Positions 1 to 9,426 of a DNA stretch of 64,000 nucleotides are shown in pieces. The notes beneath the pieces are model-generated. The model searched no databases, was not told the origin of the DNA, and saw nothing but the letters and a program-made list of their open reading frames with translations. Origin of the DNA: Dermatemys mawii (taxonomy: Eukaryota; Chordata; Testudines; Dermatemydidae); NCBI GenBank assembly GCA_007922305.1, contig ML677365.1, positions 10,254,599 to 10,318,598 of the forward strand. Direction: 5' to 3'. Every line of letters begins with the position of its first letter. Within the stretch, counting starts at the first letter, position 1. The translations under genes and the position numbers were made by a program.

Positions 1-1440
1 TTTGGTAAATTATTCCAATGGTTAATTATCTTCACTGTGAAAAATGTATGCCTTATTTCCTTTCTGAATTTGTCTAGCTTCAACTTCCAGCCCCTGGATC
101 TTTTTATGCCATTTATTTTTTTGGTAAATTTAAGAGCCCTCTGTTATCAACTTTCAGTTCCCCATGTAGGTACTTACAGACTGTGATTAAATCACCCATC
201 TTTTCCAATCCTTCTGCCATTCTCATGGCTCTCCTCTGAATTCCTCTCAAATATTTCAACATTCTTCTTGAATTATAGACATCAGAACTGGACAGTCACT
301 CACATCAGTGCCAAACACAGAGGTAATGTAACCCCTGTACTCCCCAGTATATGACTTTACAATTGGTTCAGTTAAAATGCATACTGTTTGCTTAAGCCTA
401 GTTTACCAAGTGATCCAGATCACTTTGTATCATTGACCTGTCTTCATCATGTCTTCATTATTTACCACTTCCCTAGTCTGTGTCATCTGCAAATCTGATG
501 AGTAATGATTTCATATTTTCTTCCAGGTCATTGATAAAAAGCCACTATACAGCACAGGGTCAAGAACAAATCCCTGCAGGACCCCACTAGAAGCATACCT
601 GCTCAATGGTGATTCCCCAGTTACAGTTTTCATTTAATTTCAGTCACTTTTTAATCCATTTAACATGTGCCACGTTAATATTGTATCTTTCTAATTTCTT
701 AATCAAAATATACAGTACCAAGTCCAATGCCTTACAGAGGTCTAAGTATTATGTCATCACTATTCCCTTCATCAACCAAACCCATAATTGTATCATAAAA
801 AGATATGAAATTAGTTTCCATAAACCCATGTTGACTGGCATTAATTATATTATGCTCCTTTAATTCTTGATTAATCAAGTTCCTTATCAGCTATTGCATT
901 ATTTTGACTTGGACTGGAGTCAGGCTGACAGGTTTATAGTTACCCAGGTCATTCCATTTACTCTTTTGAACTATTTGCACAGCAAAATTAGCTTTTTTTA
1001 GTCACCTGGAACTTCCACAGTGTTTCAAGATTTATTGAAGGGATGGGGAATCAACATTAACAATTCTCAGAGCTCCTCAGCTACCTCTTTAAAACTCTTA
1101 GATGCAAGTTATCTGAACATAATGATTTTAAAAAGTCTAACTTTATTAGCTGCTGTTTAATATCCTCCTGAGTTACTGTTGGAATGAAAAGTATTTCATC
1201 ACCATGTGATACAAATAAGTTATCTGGCTTCTTCCCAAATACATAACAGAAATATTTATTGAATGCTTCTGCCTCTTCTGTTTTATTATCGACAACTACT
1301 GTTTCCATGTATCTATCTATATAGATAGATATCTCATCTGTGGCTTCTTGGGCATCTGGCAAAAATTCTTAAACAATTCCAATTATCATTCACATTTTTC
1401 TCTTTAAATTCTCTCTTCCAGCTTATTTTTCTAATTCTTT
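1..1440 (-). mobile_element. CR1 LINE, reverse-transcriptase half (outer, interrupted copy)
   Basis: Read on the minus strand, the stretch 1081-1362 encodes a pre-RT linker typical of CR1 ORF2 (EAFNKYFCYVF, then TQEDIKQQLIKLDFLKS). Lower coordinates carry the antisense of the palm region, including the 'validly invented partner' stretch around 480-600 where CR1 copies have the FADD block. Many stops and frameshifts make it inert. The same element seems to resume at 3567, where its endonuclease half lies, so the plus-strand CR1 between them is a later insertion. The 3' end of the element is outside the window on the left. Confidence 0.8.
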
Positions 1441-1796
1441 TCAGCTTTGGGATCTAATAATAACCAGGACCTGATAATCCAGTAAGTGGGGGTCAAAACA
1501 TGGAGTGCCAACCTCCACAGGAAGCATTAATATTAAATAGTTGCTCCAGTTATAAAGAGGATTGTGCGGGGGGGCGGGATATGCTACTCATGTCAAGACA
1601 ATATCCAGAGAGCTGTAAAAATTCCTCTTGATTTTATTGTTGACATTTGTATAAATAAAATTAATGTTGTTAATATTAACTTACTATTGAGGAAATCTGT
1701 GCTATTTTGGCATCGATTACAATGACTTCTAAAGAATGAGTTGCTTCTATTTTTAGTGCCTAATGTCAATAAAACTTCTGAATTTTTCTAGTGTGT
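1441..1796. other. Unassigned spacer between two CR1 segments
   Basis: No ORF of note. About 70 bases at 1460-1535 weakly resemble 4853-4930, the start of the Gag-like remnant, sharing blocks such as TGGGGG and TGCCAAC. This may be a second small fragment of the same element, but the match is only about two thirds by eye. A short G-run (1569-1577) is also present. Confidence 0.35.
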
Positions 1797-3566
1797 GATT
1801 TTCATCAAGAATCAAAAAAACTAGGGAAATTCCCAAACCTGAGCCGTCTTTTGTAGGTGACAAATCTGAGGAATTGTCACAGATTGAAGTGTCACTAGAG
1901 AAGGCTTTGGAATTAATTGATTATCTTAACTATAACAAGTCACCAGAACCAGATGGCATTCACCCAAGAGTTCTAAAAGAACTCAAATGTGAAATTGCAG
2001 AACTATGGTTTGTAACCTGTCCTTTAAATCAACTTCTGTACCCAATGACTGGAAGATAGGTAATGTAACACCAATATTTAGAGGTGATCCCAGCAATTAG
2101 AGACAGGTAAGTCTGTCAGTACCAAGCAAATTAGCTGAAACAATAGTAAAGAATAAAGTTGTCAGACACACAGAACATAAATTGTTGGGCAAAAGTCAAC
2201 ATGGTTTCTGTAAAGGGAAATTATGTCTTACTAATCTATTAGAGTTCTTTGAAGAGGTTAGCAAACATGCGGACAATAGTGATCCTGTGGACATAGTGTA
2301 CTTAGAATTTCAGAAAGCCTTGACAAGGTCTCTCTCCAAAGGCTTTTTCTTGTGTAAATTAAGTTGTCATGGGATAAGAGAGAAGATCCTTTCATGGATT
2401 GAGAACTGGTTAAAAGACAGGGAACAAAGGTGAGGAATAAATGGTAAATTTTCAGAATGGAGAGCGGTAACTAGTTGTTCCCCAAGGGTCAGTCCTCAGA
2501 CCAATCCTATTCAACTTATTCATAAATGATCTGGAGAAAGGGGCAAACAGTGAGGTGGCAAAGTTTTCAGACAATACTAACCTGCTCAAGATAGTTAAGA
2601 CCAAAACAGGATGTGAAGAACTCCAAAAAGACATCACAAAACTAATTGATGGGGCAACAAAATGGCAAATTAAATTTAATGTGGATAAATGTAAAGTAAT
2701 GCACATTGGGAAAAATAACCCCAACTATACATACAATATGATGGGGGCTAATTTAGCTACAACTAATCAGGAAAACGATCTTGGAGTCATTGTGGATAGT
2801 TCTCTGAAGGCGTCCATGCAGTGTGCAGCAGCACTAAAAAAAGCTGACAGGATGTTAGGAATCATTAAAAAAGGGATAGAGAATAAGTTGGAGAATATCT
2901 TATTGCCCTTATATAAATCCATGGTGCATCCACATCTTGAATACTGCGTATAGATGTGGTCTCCTCATCTCTAAAAAGATATACTGGCATTAGAAAAGGT
3001 TCAGAGAAGGGCAACCAAAATGATTAGGTGTTTAGAAAAGGTCCCATATGATGAGAAATTAAAGACGCTAGAACTATGGAAAAGAGGAGACTAAGTGGGG
3101 ATATGATAGAGGTATATAAAATCATGAGTGGTGTGGAGAAAGTGAATAAAGAAAAGTTATTTACTTGTTTCCATAATATATGAACTAAGGGCCACCAAAT
3201 GAAATGGGAGGCAGGTTTAAAACAAATAAAAGGAAGTTGTTCTTCGCACAGCGCAGATTCAACCTGTTGATCTCCTTGCCTGAGGGGGTTGTGGAGGCTA
3301 GGACTATAACAGAGTTTAAAAGAGAACTGGATAAATTCATGGAGGTTAAGTTCATTAATGGCTCTTAGCCAGGATGGGCAAGGAATGGTGTCCCTAGCCT
3401 CTGTTTGTCAGAGGATGGTGATGGATGGCAGGAAAGAGATCACTTGATCATTACCTGTTAGGTTCACTCACTCCAAGGCACCTGGCATTGGCCAGTGTCA
3501 GTAGACAGGATACTGGGCTAGATGGACCTTTGGTCTGACCCAGTACAGCCATTCTTATGTTCTAAC
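1797..3566 (+). mobile_element. CR1 LINE, 5'-truncated, plus strand (inserted in the outer CR1)
   Basis: Plus-strand reading gives CR1 ORF2 blocks in order: KSPEPDGIHPRVLKEL (about 1940-1985), a palm stretch QHGFCKGKLCLTNLLEFFEE (about 2195-2260), VDIVYLEFQKAL (2286-2325), and a decayed catalytic block reading FSDNTNLLK at 2564-2590 where CR1 normally has FADD. The thumb follows (KWQIKFNVDKCKVMHIGKNN). The 3' end is the usual CR1 tail ending TGGACCTTTGGTCTGACCC and TTCTTATGTTCTAA. Frameshifts and the lost catalytic aspartate mean it is dead. It sits between two halves of an opposite-strand CR1. Confidence 0.9.
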
Positions 3567-4640
3567 GTTTTGCTTAACTGCTTTCATATTTCACCAACAT
3601 CCATCTTCTCTCTGAATTCCTTTTAAGTCTGTCAGGAACTTGAATCCATCTTGTGTCCTGAGCCCCATTTTAGGGATATTTCAATGTCCCTTTTAAAGCA
3701 TTAAGTACATATATTATCAGTTTGGACTTTACATTTGTTACATGTAAAACGAATAATCAAATCATAGTCACTTGTACCAAACCTACCACTAATTTTTAAT
3801 TCTGTGATCAATTGCTCTTCATCTGTCGGGATTGGATCTAATATAGAATTCCCCCATGCAATACTTTTTGAGTTAGGAAATTCTCAAGTGTAATAATTAG
3901 AAATTCTAAGGATGTTTTAGTATTGACAGCATCAGACCTCCAGCATGTGTCACTCAGACTGAAGTCCCTCATGATAACTCAGCTTCTTTCCCCCTATATA
4001 TTATAGATCAATACCAAGGAAACAGTCATCCTGTTTTGTAATGTGATTTGGTGGTCTGTAACAGACATCAACTATTACCCCATCCTGTGCTTTATCTGTT
4101 AGAAAACTAATCCCTAAGCATTCAAGATCATTTGCTTGCGACCTGTCAGTGACTCAAATACAAGGAATACCATTTTTGACAGATTGCCACTTTCCCTTCC
4201 CTTTTGACCATTTGCTTTTTCCTATATCAATTTTAACATTCCAACCACAGTAATGGTCCCACCAGGTTTCAGTAACATCAGCTGGAGCAAATTAGTAATT
4301 ACAGTTCCTCTTACTACCCAGGCTCCTAGCATCAGTGTATAGGCAATTAAAAATATCTTCTGCTCACATCCTTTGATGCCTTCATTAATTTTGTTCTCAA
4401 TCCTAATGTTGTGCTAAGCAAGTGTTCATTTCCTCCCCTTTTCACGCTCCCCATTTGTTGTTAGTTTAACGCTCTCCTTACTAGTTTAGCCACCTTGCCC
4501 CCTAGAAAATTGGTTCCTCTTCTACTAGGATGGATGCCTCCAGACATACAGCCCTCTCTCCCCATAGCAAGTAGATCAATGTACCACTAAGCTCAAACCC
4601 TCCACCCTAAATCATTTATCTAGCCAGCAGTTCACTCCCA
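3567..4640 (-). mobile_element. CR1 LINE, endonuclease half (outer copy continued)
   Basis: On the minus strand the text near 4050-4130 reads GVIVDVCYRPPNH, matching the VCYRPP motif of the APE-type endonuclease of CR1 ORF2, and near 3750-3790 it reads GTSDYDLIIRF, the decayed SDH block at the end of that domain. Because the RT half of a minus-strand CR1 lies at 1-1440, the two are most simply one element cut apart by the plus-strand CR1. The left (4640) boundary of the endonuclease half is approximate. Confidence 0.65.
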
Positions 4641-4789
4641 GAATCTTTTGCCTTCTATCTTCCTTCATTCACAGGAAAGGAAGGATCCCTGAAAACATCA
4701 TGGATATCTGAGTTCATGTTAATGTTTGAAAAGGAAATGCTGTAGTTTCTCTTTCAAAGACCGAATCTAAAGGAGAAAATCTGTGGACT

Positions 4790-5860
4790 AGTCAAAGCAG
4801 CACCAACATGAGGCGGTACAGTGGCAACATGAGCTGGACCTCATATAACAGAGAAACCAGGGACCTTCTTATCAAGTAAATGGGGGATAGAAGATGGAAT
4901 GCCAACACAGAAGGAATCAGAGGATTAATTGTTGACCCAGTTTCACAGAGGGAAGGGAGGGATCTCACTACCTTTGGGAAGGCTTGTGACTTAAATCGAA
5001 TAGATCCTGAAGACTACCTGTTTTCTCACCACTTTCTTGGAAGTGAGAAATTTAAATTTGAACTGACTCCCGAAGCTTATGTAAAAGATCTTTAGGGGAT
5101 TCAAAAGCACAGGGGGATAACTTATATGGAAGTGACAAATCAGCTGAGGGTAGGGTGAACAGATGTCCTGATTTTATAGGGCCATTCCTGATATTCATGG
5201 CTTTTTCTTAAATTAGCATCTATTACCCCATACACCCCATCCCAATTTTTCACACGTTCTATCTTTTCACCCTAGCTGAGGGATTACCTCCACAAATGTG
5301 GCAAAGGCTCAAAACTCACTGTTTTAAACAAGCTGCATGAAATGGTCCAGTTTGAAAAGTTTTATGAGGTGTATTCACATCATTGTAGAATGTGGGTAAG
5401 GTATCTCAGTAGTGTAGGCTGACTGGCTGGTGAGTCTGAGGATGGCAGCTCTGGGTCCAAGAGGAAGCCCCAGGGAGGCTGACCCAAACATGGGTGCTAG
5501 GAGGATGTTGGTATGCCTCAAAAAAGGGAAGTGAGTGATCCCAAAACCAGGAGAAGCAGCTGCCTCAAACGACCCACAAAGAGCGATTCCACAGATCTGA
5601 GGTGTTTTAACTGCCAGGAGACAGGACAGAAGTAGGTAGTCTGCTCAAGTACCAGGGGGATGGCAACAAGTGATAGTGGGTAACTTACTGACAACCCAGC
5701 CGGGGGGCAGCATTCACCTCACCTACATGGAGCTAACCATGTTATTTGGCCTCTGGAGGGAAAAAGTTACACATCCAGCTCATTTGTGGCATACAACATA
5801 CAAACCGATGAGTTCAATCCTTCTAGGTGCTGCACATATATCTTGCTGAACTCTCATGGA
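4790..5860 (+). pseudogene. Decayed Gag-like retroelement remnant (SCAN-like capsid segment, zinc knuckle)
   Basis: An open stretch at 4880-5095 (71 codons) holds the segment IDPEDYLFSHHFLG and ends at a TAG. Past it, in two pieces either side of a 124-bp hAT insertion, lies a leucine-rich helical segment ending FEKFYEVYSHHCRMWVR (about 5340-5400). This resembles the SCAN-like capsid fold found in Gmr1-type Gypsy Gag and in SCAN domains. Around 5610-5640 is RCFNCQETGQK, the first half of a CCHC zinc knuckle, followed by a stop. The order capsid then knuckle fits Gag. Several stops make it a relic. The family assignment is inference; a SCAN gene relic is the alternative. Confidence 0.6.
5151..5274. 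mobile_element. Short hAT-type MITE with perfect 8-bp target duplication
   Basis: The 124-bp element begins TAGGGTGAAC and ends TTCACCCTA, and is flanked by GCTGAGGG at 5143-5150 and 5275-5282. An 8-bp duplication with such termini is the hAT signature. It interrupts the Gag-like remnant cleanly, so the reading continues on the far side. Another copy is at 19714-19835 in the opposite orientation. Confidence 0.9.
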
Positions 5861-6139
5861 TACAGACAACCTGATCTCCAATGGGAGTGGAAGTCAATGG
5901 GGGGCCATTTCTGGGGGAGCGGCACAATGGAACTGCTCAATCCCAGATAAAACCCTGTATAATGAAATCTCCTCATGGGCTGGCAGGCAAAGATGTGAGC
6001 AGAGATTCCAAGGGCAAAACCATTTGCTGTGCCTGTAGCCCAAATTCCTAACAAAAACAGAAGGGGTCCCAGAAATTGGTGGTAGGAATATTGGTGGACA
6101 TTCTTATTGAGAGTATATATTGTTTTTATATATCCTTGG

Positions 6140-6765
6140 CAGGGCTCTACCGAATTCACAATCCATTTTGGTCAATTTCACAGTCATAGGATTTTAAAAG
6201 TTGGAAAATTCATGATTACAGCTTTTTAAATCTGAAATTTCATGGTGTTGTAATCGTAGGGGTCCTGACTCAAAAAGGAGTTGAGTGTGTAGGGGGGGAT
6301 TGCAGTACTGCTACCTTTACTTCTGCATTGCTGCTGGTTGTGCCACTGCCTTCAGAGCTGGGCAGCTGGGGAACAACAGCAGCTGGCCAGGAGCTCAGTT
6401 CTGAAGGCAGAGCTGCTGCCAGCAGCAACACAGAAATAAGGATGGCCTGGTATGGTACTGCTGCTGCTGGTGGGGTGCTGCCTTCAGAGCTAGATGCCCA
6501 GACAACAGCTGCTGCTCTCCATCTGCCCAGCTCTGAAGACAGCATAGAAGTAAGGGTGAAAATACTACAACCCCTGTAAAATAACCTTGCAACCCCCCTG
6601 CAACTGCCTTTTGGGTCAGGACCCCAATTTGAGAAATGCTGGTCTCCGCTGGGAAATCTGTATGGTATAGGGTAAAAGTACATAAAAGACCAGATTTCAC
6701 AGGGGAGGACCAGCTTTCACGGTCCATGATGCATTTTTTATGGCCATGAATGTGGTAGGGCCCTA
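6140..6765. mobile_element. hAT-type non-autonomous element, 626 bp
   Basis: Starts CAGGGCTCTACCGAATTCAC and ends GTGGTAGGGCCCTA; the termini are inverted copies of one another. The direct repeat ATCCTTGG at 6132-6139 and 6766-6773 is a perfect 8-bp target duplication. The interior has GCTG-rich, partly self-complementary sequence; the ORFs there are by-products. A sister copy is at 52032-52848. Confidence 0.93.
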
Positions 6766-6773
6766 ATCCTTGG

Positions 6774-7214
6774 GATAGATTAGAAAATCATGTTGTAAAC
6801 TTGTACCACAATTTTGGTTCTGCCGCCCATTTAAGCGAAGGTGGGAGCAGAAAGATTGAGACAGACTCTGGTATCTTGTCACAGCAGTGAGTCCTATACA
6901 ACCTCAAGGAGAGGAAAACTCACAGGTACAGCCTGGGCAGCTGGCACCTTAATGAAAGAGAGATCACCACCCATCTCACACCCTACTAGATGAACAGGAG
7001 GAAGAAGTGACAAGATCAGTCACCAGCTTCAATCCCCAAAGCTGACTGGAGAGTAATGGGGGCCCAGGAGGGTACATGTGAAGTCTCCTAGGTATCGGAG
7101 TTACATTCATGCCTACGTAGGCGAGGTGTGAGGGATGTGTGGTCACTCTATAACAATTTATGAATGTTATACGTTCTGTAAGATTCACTATTGTGCTGTT
7201 TACTATATGTATAT
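6774..7214. other. No recognised feature
   Basis: I see no gene, RNA or clear repeat in this interval. Confidence 0.5.
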
Positions 7215-7362
7215 GTAGCAGTGCAGAGCTCACCCATGGGGCACCTCCTGCTGGCTGTCTGGGAATTAACTCTTTTCCAGCTGGAGCGCTCTCTGCAGGC
7301 TGGTGCCTCGCTATCCCCGTGTCCCTCCCAGACCCCAGTGCCCTTTTATCTTGCCCTTATAA
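7215..7362 (-). mobile_element. LTR fragment (same family as 27282-27961)
   Basis: Shares the blocks CTGCTGGCTGTCTGGGAATTA and, further on, GTGCCCTTTTATCTTG-like text with the LTR at 27282-27961, in the same order. Only one end of the LTR is present; the rest is missing where the CR1 at 7363 begins. Strand is given from the TATA-like box seen in the complete copy. Confidence 0.7.
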
Positions 7363-7998
7363 TTCACAGAGTTTAAGGACAGAAGGGATTATTAGATCAT
7401 CCAGTCTGACCCACTATATATCACAGGCCCTTAAATTCCACCCAGTTACTCCTGTATTGAACCCAACAACTGTGTTTGACAAAACATAACTTGCAGAAAA
7501 GCATTCAGTCTTGATTTGAAGACATCAAGAGAGAGAGGAGAATCCACTGCTTCCCTGAGTAGTTTGTTCCAAGTGCGAATCACCTTCATTGTTAAAATAT
7601 TGTGCCTTATTTCCAATTTGCTGACCTGGCGCAGTGGCGCACACCTGTAATCCCAGCTGCTTGCAGTTGGCGGATTACTCAGGAGTTCTAGGCTGTGCGC
7701 TATGCCAGTCAGGTGTCGGTGCTACTGACAGACTGGCCAGAGGATAACTGAGGGGGACTGGCTAGAGCAACATGTCTGACATGTTGTGATCGGCGCTCTC
7801 TCTCTGAGGGCTGATAGACCACTCGATCAAAGTGATTTCCAATTTGAATTTGTCTGGCATATGCAGACGTAAACTCAATTCCCTACTCACTCTTCCCCAT
7901 TTATACATCTGAGGATTGCATTAGCCTTTTTTGCCACAGCATCGCAGTGAGAGCTCACGCTGAGTTGCTTGTCTACTGCGATGACAGCCCTGGGTTTG
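7363..7998 (-). mobile_element. CR1 LINE 3' region, interrupted
   Basis: Minus-strand CR1: the 3' tail lies at 7365-7440 (CACAGAGTTTAAGGACAGAA), followed by the thumb region to about 7620. Homology resumes after the 7SL-like insertion at 7835 with ATTTGAATTTGTCTGG and runs to about 7998. The last 130 bases look like a differently diverged part of the ORF, so the far boundary is uncertain. Confidence 0.8.
7621..7834 (+). mobile_element. 7SL RNA-like retroinsertion (possible 7SL-derived SINE)
   Basis: 214 bp inserted in a CR1, with a perfect 12-bp target duplication ATTTCCAATTTG at 7609-7620 and 7835-7846, and no A-tail. The first ~115 bases follow vertebrate 7SL RNA: GGCGCAGTGGCGCACACC, CTGTAATCCCAGCTGCT (the SRP9/14-binding loop region), then GGAGTTCTAGGCTGTGCGCT and ATGCCAGTCAGGTGTC, with a gap of about 15 bases after CAGCTGCT. 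Further on, GGCTAGAGCAACAT may match the 3' Alu-domain strand of 7SL. An 8-bp-stem hairpin (7768-7786) follows, then a ~45-base tail with no 7SL similarity that I can see. It could be a lone processed 7SL pseudogene or a member of a SINE family. Confidence 0.75.
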
Positions 7999-9245
7999 TC
8001 ATAAATGTAAGAAAACATTAAATAAAACAAAAGTCAGTTTATAAAGAGAAATAAAACAAAAAATTCAACCTAGATCGAAGGCTCCCACAACTCCTGTCTA
8101 TGGGGCTGGGCTCATTTCCCTACTCTGGGCACTGTGATCTGGCACAAGGGGTAGTAGCACATTCAGGTTTGGCCAGCCCAGCCCCCTTTTTCCCCATCAG
8201 GCCAGCATGTTGTACAGCTCCATGTAAAGTCAGTTTACTGCATAAAACAACTAGTTTTGCGCATACACACATGCACACACACACACAAAACAATATTTGA
8301 CCCAATCAGAAGTTAGGATCTTCAGGAATGAAAGAAACCCACATCACGAGGGGTGTGCATTGGATTCATTCCCATTCTTTGTAAACATTACAGATAAAGA
8401 GTGGGATCAACTCCAGCCCTAAGGAATTTTATCTGTAGTTTTTAATACTACACTGTATTGAATGTGTGTGCACCCAATAAAGTGAGGACTCAAAATTTAT
8501 CACCCCAAACTATTCCCGTTGAATTCTTTCTAGTGAGAAATACACACACTGGCGCATATGTGGTAATTATGTACAGCTGTGATTTTTTGAAAAATAATCA
8601 TAACAAATAATTGTCACTTCCTTGTTTAGAAACCACTAATTTAAAACATGTGCACGCTGACCTAACCTCACCAATGCACTTTCCTCTCATTTAAGGAGGG
8701 TTTCACACAGTTATCTTTTCCACAAAGACGAACTCTTTGCTCTCTTGTTGTAACTTTCCATTTCAAACTGTTATTTTTCTGAGAAGTGTGTCCCACACTG
8801 GCTTCTGCTTTGCAGCACTTGTCATGAGAAGCCACTTTAGAAAATCAGTGTCGGAGGATACAGACAAACTGTGATACCATTTATTTCAGAAATTCCGGTG
8901 ACACTGGTTTAAATTAATGAGGAGCAGTGTGTTCTTCCAGACCCAAAGAGCATACAGATACTTTCAGTCAGAGCAACCATAAGCTAGAGTAAGAGAACAA
9001 CAAAACCAAAGCAAAGGCTCCATGAGACAGAACATAATGTGTGTTTTCTCTCAAAAGTTTTAACTGAACCCTGAGAACAAAATAGTTGCTGAATTGCGCA
9101 CACAAGAAATGTGCTTAGGGCCAGACTGGGAGTTCCTTCTTCTTACTGGTGAGCAGATATTGCTATGGGATAACTCACAGGAGTAAGGCGTTTGGAACAT
9201 GGTCCTTACCATAGGTATAGCTCTCAGAAAATCTTTAGAGACATC
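7999..9245. other. No gene recognised; one CA repeat
   Basis: Apart from the CA-rich microsatellite near 8262-8287 I see no gene or clear mobile element. Composition is AT-rich and like ordinary intergenic DNA. Confidence 0.5.
8262..8287. repeat. (CA)n microsatellite
   Basis: An interrupted CA run (CACACATGCACACACACACA). Confidence 0.9.
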
Positions 9246-9418
9246 CAGTGCTGGATTTACACCTCACATGTCCCTAGGCAGAGCATCTTTAGGACCCTCC
9301 TCTCCCCACCTAAAGCTAACCGTGTTTTCCATGAAAAATTAAATGTTAACCCACTTTTAACTTTTAGGCTCCTCTAGAACACCGGTGCCACTAGGCACGT
9401 GCCTACCCTGCCTATTTG
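9246..9418. mobile_element. Candidate hAT-type short element
   Basis: Begins CAGTGCTGGATTTACACC, a start seen in hAT elements, and is flanked by GAGACATC (9238-9245) and GAGGCATC (9419-9426), 7 of 8 identical. The far terminus does not form a good inverted repeat with the start, so the call rests on the flanking repeat and the 5' end. Confidence 0.5.
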
Positions 9419-9426
9419 GAGGCATC

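Noticed and set aside
4880..5095. 71-codon ORF as a possible host exon
   Set aside because: No splice sites, and sequence downstream reads as a decayed Gag-like segment with a zinc knuckle; kept only as part of a retroelement relic.
7621..7834. Human Alu contamination as the source of the 7SL-like sequence
   Set aside because: It contains the S-domain start absent from Alu, lacks an A-tail and the Alu dimer, and is embedded in a CR1 with a perfect target duplication.
7621..7834. A functional 7SL RNA gene
   Set aside because: It lacks most of the S domain, has an internal gap in the Alu domain and is flanked by a target duplication, so it is a derived copy.
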